A stretch of 64,000 bases of DNA from Arthrobacter sp. SLBN-100 (GCF_006715305.1 NZ_VFMY01000001.1:1116001-1180000), one strand, 5' to 3'; positions 8,183-18,314 are shown, counted from the first letter of the stretch. Made by a program: numbers and translations. Notes: generated by a model from the sequence alone, not told the origin.

Positions 8183-8791
8183 ATGAGCACCGCACCAACT
8201 CCCGCCTTGTCAGAGCTCCTCGCCGGTGCTGCCGCGGCCGGAAACGACCATGCAGGAACTGAGAAGAGCACTGGCCTCCGGCACATCCACAACCACGCCA
8301 CCGGTGCCGTGGTCTGGTTCCCCACCTGGCAGGCATTCCGCCGTACAGAAGACTGGGCGGAGGCAGTGGCTGAACAGGAAGCCGTGCTGGCCAGGGCCAC
8401 CGATGACGGGACGTCAGTTGCAGCGGCAGCCGCCGAACACCTGGAGCAGCAGCTCGAGATCCTGCTTGAGAGGGCTGCCGTATCCGCCGACCCGAACGCG
8501 TTTGTGGAAGCCAACCTGGTGCCCCACCTGACCGAAACGTGGGCGGTAGCGGATGCCGTGGCCCGGACCTCCGGCGAACAGCTTCCCGACGGCGCTCCCC
8601 CGGCCGGGTTTGCCTCGTATCCCTACGAGTTGTACACCCAGGACGGCGGAGTTTTCGCCACCACCCTGTGGAACGACCTCCTTGATGCCCGGCGCCAGCG
8701 TGCCCTGGAGGAGGAAGCGGCCAGGAAGGCCCTCAAGCCCGTCTCCCGCAAGGCCCAGAAGAATGCGGCCAGGAAGGCTGCCCGGCGGTAG
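8183..8791 (+). CDS. Hypothetical protein with basic C-terminal tail
   Basis: 202 residues, not recognised. It is soluble with no signal peptide or membrane segment. The middle is Ala/Glu-rich and helical (about residues 70-110); the last 30 residues are rich in Lys, Arg and Ala (RKALKPVSRKAQKNAARK), suggesting nucleic-acid or ribosome contact. It is divergent from the MBL gene and convergent with ilvE, with which it shares a terminator. The Shine-Dalgarno before ATG 8183 is weak. Codon use looks like that of its neighbours, so it is probably a real gene. Confidence 0.7.
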   Translation: MSTAPTPALSELLAGAAAAGNDHAGTEKSTGLRHIHNHATGAVVWFPTWQAFRRTEDWAEAVAEQEAVLARATDDGTSVAAAAAEHLEQQLEILLERAAVSADPNAFVEANLVPHLTETWAVADAVARTSGEQLPDGAPPAGFASYPYELYTQDGGVFATTLWNDLLDARRQRALEEEAARKALKPVSRKAQKNAARKAARR

Positions 8792-8821
8792 CTCCCCCGG
8801 GGCCGACGAAAGCCAGGCAAA

Positions 8822-8855
8822 ACGGCGCCTGGCAGGAAGACCTGCCAGGCGCCGT
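8822..8855. terminator. Bidirectional hairpin between convergent genes
   Basis: A perfect 15-bp stem (arms 8822-8836 and 8841-8855) with loop AAGA lies between the convergent hypothetical gene and ilvE. The T-run is poor on both strands, so termination may be less efficient than for the tRNA terminators. Confidence 0.7.
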
Positions 8856-8882
8856 CGTAGTTGTGGTGGCCGAATGCCGCAG

Positions 8883-9995
8883 TCAGGCCAGGCGGGTGAG
8901 CCAGCCGTGGGTGTCGGGGACCGCGCCGGTCTGGATGCCGAGCAGCTGTTCCCGGATGGCCATGGTGGTCTCCCCGGCCTTGGCGTCCTCGGAGCCGATG
9001 AATTCGGTGGCGTCCTTCAAAACGCCAATGGGCGTGATCACTGCCGCCGTGCCGCAGGCAAAGACCTCTGCAATGTCACCGGAGGCAACGCCGTCGCGCC
9101 ACTCTTCAAGGGTGATCTTCCGCTCGGCAACTTCGCGGCCCATGTCCTTGGCCACCTGGATGACGGACATCCGGGTAACGCCCTCCAGGATGGTGCCGGT
9201 CAGTGCGGGGGTAACCAGTGAGCCGTCCTTCATCACGAAGAACACGTTCATGCCGCCCAGTTCTTCGACCGCGTCGTCGTTGAAGTGGTCCAGGAAGAGG
9301 ACCTGCTTGCAGCCGTTGGCTTCGGCTTCCTGCTGGGCAATAAGGGAGGCAGCGTAATTGCCGCCGCACTTGGCATCGCCGGTTCCGCCGCGGCCGGCGC
9401 GGGCGTACTCGCGGGAGATCCAGATGGATACCGGCTTCAGCTCGCCGCCAAAGTAGTTGCCGGCCGGTGAAGCGATCACCCGGAAGGAGACCTCCCGGGC
9501 TGCGCGGACACCCAGGAAGGCTTCGGTGGCGATCATGAACGGCCGCAGGTACAGTGCCTCACCGTCGCCGCTGGGTACCCATTCCTTATCGGCTGCCACC
9601 AGTTCCCGGATGGCTCCAAGGAAGTACTCGGCCGGCAGCTCGGGCAGGGCAAGCCTGCGGGCGGACTTGTTCAGCCGCGCTGCGTTGGCCTCGGGCCGGA
9701 AGGTCCAGATGGATCCGTCAGCGTGGCGGTAGGCCTTGAGCCCCTCGAAAATCTCCTGGCCGTAGTGGAAAACCGCAGCGGAGGGATCGAGGACGATCGG
9801 CCCGTACGCTTCAATCCGGGCATTGTGCCAGCCGCCGTTGCCGTTCGCGTCCACGGTGTAGTCGACGATGGCGGTGTGGTCGGTGAAGTAGTTGCCGAAT
9901 CCCGGGTTCGCCAGGATGGCTGCACGCTCTTCAGCAGACTTCGGGTTTGCCGAGAGTTGCTGGGTAAATTCGACGCCGTGGGCAGTCTGAGTCAT
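8883..9995 (-). CDS. ilvE: Branched-chain amino-acid aminotransferase
   Basis: 370 residues from ATG 9995, which has GGAGG six bases upstream; the in-frame ATG at 10040 lacks one. This PLP enzyme of fold type IV carries out the last step of Val/Leu/Ile synthesis and the first of their degradation. Visible family signatures are FHYGQEIFEGLKAYR near the N-terminus, GGNYAASLIAQQEA after the region holding the PLP lysine, and the C-terminal GTAAVITPIG loop. The length matches the long actinobacterial class II BCAT. It lies 102 bp downstream of leuB on the same strand. Confidence 0.95.
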   Translation of the reverse strand: MTQTAHGVEFTQQLSANPKSAEERAAILANPGFGNYFTDHTAIVDYTVDANGNGGWHNARIEAYGPIVLDPSAAVFHYGQEIFEGLKAYRHADGSIWTFRPEANAARLNKSARRLALPELPAEYFLGAIRELVAADKEWVPSGDGEALYLRPFMIATEAFLGVRAAREVSFRVIASPAGNYFGGELKPVSIWISREYARAGRGGTGDAKCGGNYAASLIAQQEAEANGCKQVLFLDHFNDDAVEELGGMNVFFVMKDGSLVTPALTGTILEGVTRMSVIQVAKDMGREVAERKITLEEWRDGVASGDIAEVFACGTAAVITPIGVLKDATEFIGSEDAKAGETTMAIREQLLGIQTGAVPDTHGWLTRLA

Positions 9996-10097
9996 GGTTC
10001 CTCCACGATCGGCCGCCTTGGATTCAGCGTTGAACGGCAAGGCGGCATTTGGTGATTCGAGACAAGCTTACGCCCGTTGCCGGCAGCCCCTGCGCGG

Positions 10098-11150
10098 CTA
10101 GAGACCGGCGGCGATGGCGTCGCCCACCGCGCTGGTGCTGCGCGCACCGCCGTCGCGCTTTTCGACGTCGGCAACGACTGCTGCTTCAATCCTGCGGGCC
10201 GCCGCGATGAACCCGAGGTGCTCCAGCAGGAGTGCGGCCGACAGGATGGCGGCGGTGGGGTCGGCCTTGCCCTGTCCGGCGATGTCCGGAGCCGAACCGT
10301 GGACCGGCTCGAACATGGACGGCGCGGTGCGGTCCATGTTGATGTTCCCTGAAGCTGCCAGGCCGATGCCGCCGGTGATGGCTGCGGCGAGGTCGGTGAG
10401 GATGTCGCCGAAGAGGTTGTCTGTGACGATCACGTCGAAGCGGGACGGGTCGGTGACCATAAAGATCGTGGCCGCGTCCACGTGCAGGTAGTCGTGGGTG
10501 ACTTCCGGGAACTCCTGGGCCACGGCCTCGACCGTACGCTTCCACAGGTGACCTGCGAAGACCAGGACGTTGTGCTTGTGGACGAGGGTGACATGCTTGC
10601 GCTCACGGAGGCTGGCGCGGCGGAAGGCATCCCGTACCACCCGCTCCACACCGTGGGCGGTATTCAGCGAAACCTCGGTGGCCACCTCGTGTGGAGTGCC
10701 CGGGCGAAGGGTGCCGCCGTTGCCGACGTAGGGGCCTTCGGTTCCTTCGCGCACCACAATGAAATCGATGACGCCGGGATTGGCCAGCGGGCTCCCCACC
10801 GTTCCGTAGAGCCGTGAAGGCCGCAGGTTGACGTAGTGGTCCAGGCTGAAGCGGAGCTTGAGCAGCAATTCGCGTTCGATGATGCCTGACGGAATACGGG
10901 TGTCGCCGGGGGCCGCCCCCACGGCGCCGAACAGGATGGCGTCCCGGGTGCGGAGGTCCGCCAGGACGTGGTCCGGCAGGGTTTCCCCGGTGGCCAGCCA
11001 GTGCTCCGCGCCGAGCTTGTAGTGCGTTTGCTTAAGCTCTACGCCCTCTGCGGCCACGGCCTTCTCCAGCACCTTCAGTGCCTCCGCAATGACCTCAGGG
11101 CCAATGCCGTCGCCGGGGATAACTGCAAGATCGATGGAGGATGCGCTCAT
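10098..11150 (-). CDS. leuB: 3-isopropylmalate dehydrogenase
   Basis: 350 residues. LeuB oxidatively decarboxylates 3-isopropylmalate to 2-oxoisocaproate in leucine synthesis, using NAD and a divalent metal. The N-terminal GDGIGPEV, the substrate Arg residues around RPSRLYG, and the metal Asp region [14 protein letters not shown] are all present, followed by the C-terminal NAD-binding [14 protein letters not shown]. Its leu pathway partners leuA, leuC and leuD are not in the window. Between its start and metG lies a 180-bp gap containing inverted repeats. Confidence 0.95.
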   Translation of the reverse strand: MSASSIDLAVIPGDGIGPEVIAEALKVLEKAVAAEGVELKQTHYKLGAEHWLATGETLPDHVLADLRTRDAILFGAVGAAPGDTRIPSGIIERELLLKLRFSLDHYVNLRPSRLYGTVGSPLANPGVIDFIVVREGTEGPYVGNGGTLRPGTPHEVATEVSLNTAHGVERVVRDAFRRASLRERKHVTLVHKHNVLVFAGHLWKRTVEAVAQEFPEVTHDYLHVDAATIFMVTDPSRFDVIVTDNLFGDILTDLAAAITGGIGLAASGNINMDRTAPSMFEPVHGSAPDIAGQGKADPTAAILSAALLLEHLGFIAAARRIEAAVVADVEKRDGGARSTSAVGDAIAAGL

Positions 11151-11246
11151 GCTCTCAGCGTAGCGAGGTCATCCATATGCTGGTCAAGCTGTCTCATGAT
11201 GCGAACAGTGCCTCCGGCACCCTCTCTCAGTTCATGCAGGGAAACG

Positions 11247-11322
11247 GCAAACGCTCTCTCACCTTGAGGCCAGGGGTGAGAGAGCGTTTGCTAAAAAGGC
11301 GCGGAAAGTGAGAGAGCGTTTG
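11247..11322. repeat. Short variant of the 32-bp repeat, copy B (after metG)
   Basis: Perfect 17-bp inverted arms at 11247-11263 and 11275-11291 (core GGTGAGAGAGCGTTTGC) enclose an 11-nt loop. A further direct copy GTGAGAGAGCGTTTG lies at 11308-11322, exactly 32 bp from the second arm. Spacing and the GTGA(G/T)AGAGCGT motif link it to the elements at 3.4 and 27.2 kb, but the 19-mer core is missing. It directly follows the metG stop and could also act as a terminator. Confidence 0.75.
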
Positions 11323-11329
11323 GGGGTGT

Positions 11330-12892
11330 TCAGGCTTCTTCTGCGGGTTCCTCGTACTTCGGGAACACCGGCGTTGGTGCCGGCAGTTCGGTCCCGGCCG
11401 CGATGGGCGTGCCAATGGCGGAGAACTGCCGGGACTCCCCTTCAGGCTGGCCTAGGGTGTCCAGGAGTGCGGCAGTTGCCGTTGGCATCACCGGCTGGGC
11501 CAGGATGGCCACGATGCGCAGGACTTCCAGCGTCACGTACAGCACAGTGTTCATGCGTGCGACGTCGGTCTTCCGCAGCACCCAGGGGGCTTGCTCGGCA
11601 AAGTAGGCGTTGGTGTCTCCAAGCACGCCCCAGATGACTTCGAGGGCCCGGCTGAATTCCTGCTTTTCAAAGGCTGCCCGTGCAGCTTCGAGGAGGCCGC
11701 CGGCCTGGGCAAGGATCGCGTTGTCCCCGTCCGTGAACGTGCCGGGGACCGGCACCCTGCCCTCGCAGTTCTTGGCCACCATGGACAGTGAACGCTGGGC
11801 CAGGTTTCCGAAGTTGTTGGCGAGGTCGGCATTCATCCGGCCGACGATCGCCTCGTGGTTGTAGCTGCCGTCAGCACCGAACGGCACCTCCCGAAGGAAG
11901 AAGAACCGCACCTGGTCCAGGCCGTACTGTGCCACGAAGTCGGCCGGGGCCACGACGTTGCCCAGCGACTTGGACATCTTCACGCCGTTGTTCTGCAGGA
12001 ATCCGTGGATCATGACCCGCTTGGGCAGCTCCAGTCCGGCACTCATCAGGAAGGCGGGCCAGTAGATGGCGTGGAAGCGGGAGATGTCCTTGCCGATGAT
12101 GTGGACATCGGCAGGCCAGAACTTCCGGAACTTCTCCGAGTCGACGTCCGGGTAGCCCACCCCGGTGAGGTAGTTGGTCAGGGCGTCCACCCAGACGTAC
12201 ATCACGTGCTTGTCGTTGCCCGGGACCGGGACGCCCCAGTCGAACGTGGTGCGGCTGATGGACAGGTCCTCCAGGCCGCGCTTCACGAAGCTGATGACTT
12301 CATTGAAACGGTATTGCGGGGCACCGAACTCAGGCTGCGCCTCGTAGAGCGCAAGGAGCTTGTCCTGATAGGCCGAGAGGCGGAAGAAGTAGCTCTCCTC
12401 AGCCGTCCAGGTCACCTCAGTGTCCGTCTCCTTGGAGTAGCGCACGCCGTCGTCCTTGACCACGGTGTCGTCCTCGCCGTAGAACGCCTCGTCCCGGACG
12501 GAGTACCAGCCCTCGTACTTGGAGAGGTAGATATCGCCGTTCGCTTCCATCTTCTTCCAGATGGCCTGCGAGGCGGCGTAGTGGTCCTCGTCCGTGGTGC
12601 GGATGAAGCGGTCATAGCTGATGCCCAGGGCGGAATGGGCGGCCATGTAGACCTCCGCGTTCCGGTCCACCAGTTCCTTGGGGGTGATGCCTTCCTTTTC
12701 CGCGGTCTGGGCAATCTTCATCCCGTGCTCATCCGTGCCGGTCAGGAACATCACGTCATAGCCGTCCAGCCGCTTGAAGCGCGCCATGGCGTCGGTGGCA
12801 ATGTACTCGTAGGCGTGGCCGATGTGGGGTACGCCGTTGGGGTAGGTGATGGCCGTGGTGATGTAGAACGGCGTTTTCTCTGAAGCAGTCAC
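11330..12892 (-). CDS. metG: Methionyl-tRNA synthetase
   Basis: 520 residues from GTG 12892. Class I signatures are HIGH at residues 23-26 and KMSKS at about 303-307; the Cys-poor connective region and the lack of a C-terminal dimerisation (tRBD) domain match the short actinobacterial form. It charges initiator and elongator tRNA-Met in the cytoplasm. No Shine-Dalgarno precedes the GTG; instead TAACGT lies six bases upstream, so the mRNA is probably leaderless. The 3' end abuts a 32-bp-type repeat. Confidence 0.96.
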   Translation of the reverse strand: MTASEKTPFYITTAITYPNGVPHIGHAYEYIATDAMARFKRLDGYDVMFLTGTDEHGMKIAQTAEKEGITPKELVDRNAEVYMAAHSALGISYDRFIRTTDEDHYAASQAIWKKMEANGDIYLSKYEGWYSVRDEAFYGEDDTVVKDDGVRYSKETDTEVTWTAEESYFFRLSAYQDKLLALYEAQPEFGAPQYRFNEVISFVKRGLEDLSISRTTFDWGVPVPGNDKHVMYVWVDALTNYLTGVGYPDVDSEKFRKFWPADVHIIGKDISRFHAIYWPAFLMSAGLELPKRVMIHGFLQNNGVKMSKSLGNVVAPADFVAQYGLDQVRFFFLREVPFGADGSYNHEAIVGRMNADLANNFGNLAQRSLSMVAKNCEGRVPVPGTFTDGDNAILAQAGGLLEAARAAFEKQEFSRALEVIWGVLGDTNAYFAEQAPWVLRKTDVARMNTVLYVTLEVLRIVAILAQPVMPTATAALLDTLGQPEGESRQFSAIGTPIAAGTELPAPTPVFPKYEEPAEEA

Positions 12893-12925
12893 GGGAGGAC
12901 GTTACCTTCGGTGCGGAGGGACAGG

Positions 12926-13681
12926 CTAGATCAGTTCAGTCAGGCTATCGCTGAGCCGGACGAGTTCGTGGTCGTGCGAGGCAACCAGCACTGCGATGCC
13001 ATCGGACGTGGTGTCCTTCAGGATGCTGATGATGCGGTTGGCGGAAGCGCGGTCCAGGCTCGCCGTGGGTTCGTCCACCACCAGGACCCTGGTGCCCAGG
13101 ATCAGTGCCCGGGCAATCGCGACGCGCTGGCGTTCGCCGCCCGACAGCTGGGCGGGGCGGTGCCGCATGCGGCGGCCCAGGCCCACCAGGTCCAGCAGGT
13201 CCTTGGCCATGTCCCGGCGCTGGTCCACTTCGCCGTCGGGAACCGCCGGCAACAGCACGTTCTCCAGGGCGCTCATACCGTCGATCAGCGCACCGCCCTG
13301 GTCCACGTACCCGATGAGTGCGCGACGGCGGTCGGCGATTTCGTCGTCGCCCATGCTTTCCAGGGAGTCGCCTTCCCAGAAGACACGGCCCGACGTCGGC
13401 AGGGTCAGTCCGGCGCTGACTGTCAGGATGCTGGTCTTGCCCGAGCCGCTTCGGCCGGCGACGCAGTGCATCTCGCCCGCGTGCAGTGTCAGGTCGAAGC
13501 CTTCCACCACGCTGACGGCTTCCGCCCCGCTTTTGCCGCCCCCGTAACGGATGGTGATGTCGCTCAGTTCCAGCGGGGTCTCGTGGTCGGCGGCCTTGAC
13601 GATGGTGTTGGCGCGCGTCTGCAGGGGGACGTCGCCGGAGCCGGACCGGCGGCTCCGCTGGACATTCGTCGGGTTTGTCAT
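12926..13681 (-). CDS. ABC transporter ATP-binding protein (MacB/LolD-like)
   Basis: 251 residues from ATG 13681, which overlaps the stop of the permease gene (ATGA). Walker A is GRSGSGKTS (about 76-84), the signature is LSGGERQRVAIARA, Walker B is VLVVDEPTASLD and the H-loop His is in ASHDHE. The family energises FtsX/MacB-type permeases, as encoded immediately upstream. The system should export a substrate or act as a mechanotransducer at the cytoplasmic membrane; the substrate is unknown. Confidence 0.9.
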   Translation of the reverse strand: MTNPTNVQRSRRSGSGDVPLQTRANTIVKAADHETPLELSDITIRYGGGKSGAEAVSVVEGFDLTLHAGEMHCVAGRSGSGKTSILTVSAGLTLPTSGRVFWEGDSLESMGDDEIADRRRALIGYVDQGGALIDGMSALENVLLPAVPDGEVDQRRDMAKDLLDLVGLGRRMRHRPAQLSGGERQRVAIARALILGTRVLVVDEPTASLDRASANRIISILKDTTSDGIAVLVASHDHELVRLSDSLTELI

Positions 13682-16476
13682 TGGACTACTTTCGTTGCAA
13701 TCGGTATCCAGCAAAGTACAGCCACGAGCCCGGCCACGCCTGCCCACAGGGCGGCGTAGGGGGCCAGCAGCAGGCCGATGCCCAGGGCGCCCAGCACGCC
13801 CAGCGGCAGGGCTACGGTTCCCACCAGCGCATTCTCGAACAACCGGACCTGGCGGAGCATGTCCGGGTTCCAGCCCATCGCTTCGAGGATGCCAAGGTAC
13901 TGGCGTTTGGCATTGAGTTCAAACCGCCCGGTGACCAGGGTGAGCACCAGTCCCACCACCACGCCGGAGAGCGCCAGGAGGATGCTCGGCAGGGCGACGC
14001 TGGCGGCGGCGAGGCCGCTCAGTGCGCTGGCGCCGGCCGCCCGCGGGATGTCGATCAGCAGCGCGATAAGCCCGCCCACGGCTGCGCCGAAGACGCCAAC
14101 AGCAACAGCAAGGGACAGCGTGTTGAACTTGTTGGTGCCAAGCTGCCGGTTCGCGAAGGTCAGCGGCGAGTCCACCGGAATGAGCCTTTCGTCGTGCTGC
14201 GGCTCCTGGTCGATGACATCGCGGTGGCGCAACTGCTGCGCGGCGAAGAAGGCCGCAGCGGCGTACAGCACCAGGACGGAAACGGACACCAGGGCGGTGG
14301 CGAGGCTCCAGCTGACGAGGCTCAGGACGAGGCCGGCCACGGCAAGCAGGACCGCGCCCACCCCGAATTCCTCCAGGACCCAGCTGCGGATCCGGCGTTG
14401 GGTCCACCCCATCGCGCGGAGGGTTCCGGCTTCGGACCGGCGTTTCCGGATGTAGCTCACGGTGGAGGCGCCGGTCAGGAGCGCGGCCCCGCACAGCGTG
14501 AGGAAGAGCAGCGTGATGTTGGTGCCGGAGAGGGACCCGGTCACCGCATCGGCCGCATTCTGCCGGACCCAGGACTGCCGGACCGTCCCCAGGGCCGACT
14601 CCTTGCCGGCGTCGTCCTTAGAGTAGCCGGGAACGAAGATGCTGGCGTCTTCACGGGCGGAGCCGGCCACGATGGTGGCTTCCAGGCCCATGTCCCGGAT
14701 CTCGGCGGCCAGCTTTTCAACCTCCGGCTGGGCCTCCTTCCAGCTTCCGGGTGCGTCGGCGCGGACACGGACGGCATCGATCACCGCCGCGTTTTGCGTG
14801 TAGCCCCGGGCGGCCGCGAGGCCGTAGTAATCGGTGATGGCGCCGGCAGACTGGCTGGCAAGCCCGGTGGCGCTCAGGGAAGGCTTGAGCTCTGCGGCCG
14901 GAACGTCCTTGCCCTCGGCGTCCTTGACCAGGCTGAACGGGGTGGGGTCGTAGCCGCCCAGCGGAAGCCTGTTGACGTCACCGGCCGCCTTCGCCACCGC
15001 GGAGGGGTCGAAGGTTCCGTACACCATGGCCAGCGGAGCGGAGACCTTCTTCTCACCGGTCGCCAGGTTTTCACGGTAGGACCGCTCGTCCACGGGTTCG
15101 CGCTGGGTCTGGTCCACCGGAGTGCCGTTGGCGCTCTTTTCGGGCAGCCGGTTTACGGTGACCCATTCGCCGGGGACGGCAGCCTTGTCCACTGCCCCGT
15201 TGGCCGCCGTTTTGCCGTCGGTGTACTGCGGGGCCGCAGCAAAGTCCGTGCTCCACTGCGCGGGTGTGTAGAGCCCCTGGTTGAAGTTGCCCGTCGCGCC
15301 GAGGAGGGACGTGTGGTCCGTGGACCCGGGCCAGGAGAGGACGAACGGGTCCTTCGAGACGAACGGCAGGTAGTCCTGGCCCAAGGACCTGGAAACTGTT
15401 CCGACGTCCTTGACCACCTTGCCGGCGTCGTCAATTTCCTCGATCTTGACGTTGTACTTCAGGTCCAGGGATGTCCCGGAACGTACCACCAGGGGTATGG
15501 CCTGGGAGTCCGCGGTGAGCTGGCCGGTGCGCTTGGCCTGCTGGTACTGGGTCATCAGCGGTGCCCAGTACTTGAGCTTTACACCCAGGAAGTCAGGTCC
15601 TTCCGCCAACTGGTCCAGCCCGATGCCGTTGGTGAAAAGGCCTTCCAGGTACCGTCCAACGGCGCCGGCGTTGCGGGCGTCGGCAGGCGGAGCCTTTTCC
15701 AGCGGGGCAAGGAAGTCCCCGGAAGATCCCAGCAAGGCACGTTCTGCGGCAGGATCGACGGCCACCACTGACTCCGTCACTTCCGGAGCGAGGGGCAGCG
15801 ACACGGACACGTTGAAGAGGTTGTGCTCGGAACCGCCGGCCGGCGCCGGGAACTTGATGCCCGTTTCGCCTTCCGGGGCGGCGATGCGGATGCTGCTTCC
15901 CCCGGCGGCCTGCTGCTCGACGAGCCTGGCTTTGCCCAGGGTGCCTTCGGCAGTGGACTTGAACAGCGCCTGCTCGGAAACACCGTCGGAACTCACGGCG
16001 CTGGCCGTGAGGCGGTACTTCTTCGCTTGATCGCTCAACACGGATTCAGCCGCGGGCCACTGGGCCGGAGCGGTGGCCCCTGCAGCCTGGTCCGCCGTCG
16101 CGGTCCCTGCCAGCCCGGCGTTGTAGCCCAGGTAATCCATGGCGTCCAGCCGAGGGGCCTCAAGGTTCTGCGTCACGCGGGACACCAGGCTGATGGGCGC
16201 TGCCACGGACGTGCCGGACAGCTTCCTGATGGCGTCCAACTGCTCGAAGCTGATGCCTCCGGTGCCGTTGGCGATCTCGGGCTGCAGCATCGCACCCGAG
16301 GGCGCCTTGGCCTGGACCAGGACATCGTAAAGGCCCCGTGAATTTTCATTCACGGTCCGGCTGAGGGCCGCCTGCGACTGACTTTGGACGACGACCGACA
16401 AGCACATGGCTGCGATCAGGATGGCCGCGGTCAACAGCAGCACCCTGCTTCTGATGAACCTCTGGACGGCGTTCAT
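13678..16476 (-). CDS. ABC transporter permease, FtsX/MacB type, with large extracellular domain
   Basis: 932 residues. One membrane segment is at the N-terminus (RVLLLTAAILIAAMCLSVVV), then about 600 residues of probable extracytoplasmic domain, then several segments in the last 280 residues (LLFLTLCGAALLTGAST, AVLLAVAGLVLSLVSWSLAT, AVAVGVFGAAVGGLIALL, ALPLGVLGALGIGLLLAPYA). RKRRSEAGTLRAMGW is the coupling-helix motif typical of FtsX-like permeases. It overlaps its ATPase gene by 4 bp. The start is ATG with GGGAG four bases upstream. Confidence 0.88.
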   Translation of the reverse strand: MNAVQRFIRSRVLLLTAAILIAAMCLSVVVQSQSQAALSRTVNENSRGLYDVLVQAKAPSGAMLQPEIANGTGGISFEQLDAIRKLSGTSVAAPISLVSRVTQNLEAPRLDAMDYLGYNAGLAGTATADQAAGATAPAQWPAAESVLSDQAKKYRLTASAVSSDGVSEQALFKSTAEGTLGKARLVEQQAAGGSSIRIAAPEGETGIKFPAPAGGSEHNLFNVSVSLPLAPEVTESVVAVDPAAERALLGSSGDFLAPLEKAPPADARNAGAVGRYLEGLFTNGIGLDQLAEGPDFLGVKLKYWAPLMTQYQQAKRTGQLTADSQAIPLVVRSGTSLDLKYNVKIEEIDDAGKVVKDVGTVSRSLGQDYLPFVSKDPFVLSWPGSTDHTSLLGATGNFNQGLYTPAQWSTDFAAAPQYTDGKTAANGAVDKAAVPGEWVTVNRLPEKSANGTPVDQTQREPVDERSYRENLATGEKKVSAPLAMVYGTFDPSAVAKAAGDVNRLPLGGYDPTPFSLVKDAEGKDVPAAELKPSLSATGLASQSAGAITDYYGLAAARGYTQNAAVIDAVRVRADAPGSWKEAQPEVEKLAAEIRDMGLEATIVAGSAREDASIFVPGYSKDDAGKESALGTVRQSWVRQNAADAVTGSLSGTNITLLFLTLCGAALLTGASTVSYIRKRRSEAGTLRAMGWTQRRIRSWVLEEFGVGAVLLAVAGLVLSLVSWSLATALVSVSVLVLYAAAAFFAAQQLRHRDVIDQEPQHDERLIPVDSPLTFANRQLGTNKFNTLSLAVAVGVFGAAVGGLIALLIDIPRAAGASALSGLAAASVALPSILLALSGVVVGLVLTLVTGRFELNAKRQYLGILEAMGWNPDMLRQVRLFENALVGTVALPLGVLGALGIGLLLAPYAALWAGVAGLVAVLCWIPIATKVVQ

Positions 16477-16624
16477 TGAACTCCCTGAAACCTGGATTGC
16501 GTGCGCACATTCGTAGCCCGCGCGCGGCGGACGTGGACGATTACGGACGGATGTGCAAAAGGTATTGGCCGGCCTGCCGGCATGGTCCCGAACCAGGACC
16601 CAGCCATTGTAAGCAGACCGGCCA

Positions 16625-16630
16625 ATTATA
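16625..16630 (-). promoter_or_regulatory. Candidate -10 box upstream of the ABC permease gene
   Basis: On the minus strand a perfect TATAAT lies about 150 bp before the permease ATG; a second candidate TACAAT is at 16611-16606. No good -35 is visible for either. The gap 16477-16687 holds no gene. Confidence 0.3.
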
Positions 16631-16687
16631 CGTGGCCCCGCCCGGACGCGCCGAGCGGAGGCCGACGCTAGGGCGTTTCCCCCTGGG

Positions 16688-18277
16688 TTAGTCCTCCAGG
16701 TCCACTTCCCGGACCATCTCGGCGCCGATGCCGGCCTTGATGGCGTCCAGGACCTGCTGGGGCACGGAGCTGTCGATGGTCAGCAGCGCGAGGACCTGGC
16801 CGCCCTGGTCGTGGCGTGCCACCTGCATGCCGGCGATGTTGATGTTGTTCATGCCCAGGATGTGCCCGATGGTGCCGATCACGCCGGGACGGTCGGTGTA
16901 CGCGACCACAACGAGGTGCTCGCTGATGGGGATTTCAACTTCGAAACCGTTAATGCCCACCAGCTTCTCGACCTGCTTGGGTCCGGTCAGGGTGCCGGCC
17001 ACGGAGATCTGGCTGCCGTCGCTGAGTGCTCCGCGCAGGGTCAGGACGTTGCGGTAGGACTCCGTCTCCGGGGTGGTGATCAGGCGGACGTTGATGCCGC
17101 GCTGCTCGGCGATGACCGGGGCGTTGACGTAGGAGACCTGTTCGGTCACTACGTCGGCGAAGATGCCCTTCAGTGCCGCCAGCTCCAGGACCTTGACGTC
17201 CAGGGAGGAAATCTCGCCGGCCACCTCCACGTCGAACTGTGTCAGGGAGTCGTGGGTGAGGGCGGTGAAGATCCGGCCCAGCTTCTCGATCAGCGGGATG
17301 CCCGGGCGGACGTCCGGGGCGATGACGCCGCCGGCGACGTTGACGGCGTCGGGAACCAGCTCACCAGCCAGGGCGAGGCGTACGGACTTGGCCACCGACA
17401 CTCCCGCCTTTTCCTGGGCTTCGTCGGTGGATGCGCCGAGGTGGGGCGTGACTACCACGTTGTCCAGCTTGAAGAACGGCAGGTCCGTGCTGGGCTCCTT
17501 GGAAAAGACGTCCACGCCGGCGCCGGCGATTTCACCGTCCTGAAGGGCAGCGAAGAGGGCTTCCTCATCCACGAGGCCGCCACGGGCAACGTTGACAACG
17601 TAGGCGGTGCTCTTCATCTTCTTGAAGGCATCCGCGCCGAGCATGCCCACGGTCTCGGGGGTCTTGGGCATGTGGATGGTGATGAAGTCGGACTGGGCCA
17701 GGAGCTCGTCCAGGGTCACCAGCTGCACGCCGAGCTGAGCTGCCCGGGCGGAAGTGATGTAGGGATCGTAGGCAAGGATCTTGGTGTCGAAGCCCTTCAG
17801 GCGGGCTGCCACGAGGGCGCCGATGCGGCCGAGGCCGATAATGCCGATCTTCTTTTCGAACAGTTCGATGCCCGTGTACTTGGAGCGCTTCCACTCGCCG
17901 TCCTTGAGCGCGGCGCTGGCCTGCGGGATGTGCCGGGCCAGGCTCAGGATGTGTCCCACGGTGAGCTCGGCAGCGGAAACGATGTTGGACGTGGGGGCGT
18001 TGACCACCATTACGCCGGCCTGCGTGGCGGCCTTGATGTCCACGTTGTCCAGGCCCACACCAGCGCGGGCGATGACCTTGAGGTTCTTCGCCGCGGCGAT
18101 GGCTTCTGCGTCCACCTGGGTAGCAGAACGGACCAGGATGGCGTCAACGTCGCCGATGGCAGAGAGCAGCTGGGAGCGGTCAGCGCCGTCGGTCTGGCGG
18201 ATTTCGAAGTCCGGGCCGAGGGCCTCAATGGTGGCGGGGGAAAGTTCTTCGGCGAGCAGTACTACGGGTTTTGACAC
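16688..18277 (-). CDS. serA: D-3-phosphoglycerate dehydrogenase
   Basis: 529 residues from GTG 18277 with AGAGGA upstream. SerA oxidises 3-phosphoglycerate with NAD in the first step of serine synthesis. The nucleotide-binding GIIGLGRIG (144-152), substrate loop ARAGVGLDNVD (70-80) and catalytic His in TPHLGAST are present. After the catalytic part come an intervening domain and a C-terminal ACT domain (from about 455, VAYTDRPGVIGTIGHILG), the long form regulated by serine. It lies 125 bp downstream of ilvC on the same strand, separated by a terminator and its own -10 candidate. Confidence 0.96.
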   Translation of the reverse strand: MSKPVVLLAEELSPATIEALGPDFEIRQTDGADRSQLLSAIGDVDAILVRSATQVDAEAIAAAKNLKVIARAGVGLDNVDIKAATQAGVMVVNAPTSNIVSAAELTVGHILSLARHIPQASAALKDGEWKRSKYTGIELFEKKIGIIGLGRIGALVAARLKGFDTKILAYDPYITSARAAQLGVQLVTLDELLAQSDFITIHMPKTPETVGMLGADAFKKMKSTAYVVNVARGGLVDEEALFAALQDGEIAGAGVDVFSKEPSTDLPFFKLDNVVVTPHLGASTDEAQEKAGVSVAKSVRLALAGELVPDAVNVAGGVIAPDVRPGIPLIEKLGRIFTALTHDSLTQFDVEVAGEISSLDVKVLELAALKGIFADVVTEQVSYVNAPVIAEQRGINVRLITTPETESYRNVLTLRGALSDGSQISVAGTLTGPKQVEKLVGINGFEVEIPISEHLVVVAYTDRPGVIGTIGHILGMNNINIAGMQVARHDQGGQVLALLTIDSSVPQQVLDAIKAGIGAEMVREVDLED

Positions 18278-18314
18278 GGCTGATCCTCTGCGTTGCAGTC
18301 CTGGGGATGGAACA

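Noticed and set aside
11147..11197. 16-codon open frame ending at the leuB start (ATG 11197, stop overlapping the leuB ATG)
   Set aside because: Only three Leu codons, not clustered, and no terminator between it and leuB, so there is no case for a leucine leader peptide.
13675..15771. Long plus-strand open frames opposite the ABC permease, serA, ilvD and gltX
   Set aside because: High-GC shadow frames; they carry no domains, while the minus-strand frames have clear family motifs.
16550..16620. Inverted repeat GGTCC...GGACC upstream of the ABC permease as an operator
   Set aside because: Five-base arms in GC-rich sequence are expected by chance, and it is not placed on either candidate -10.
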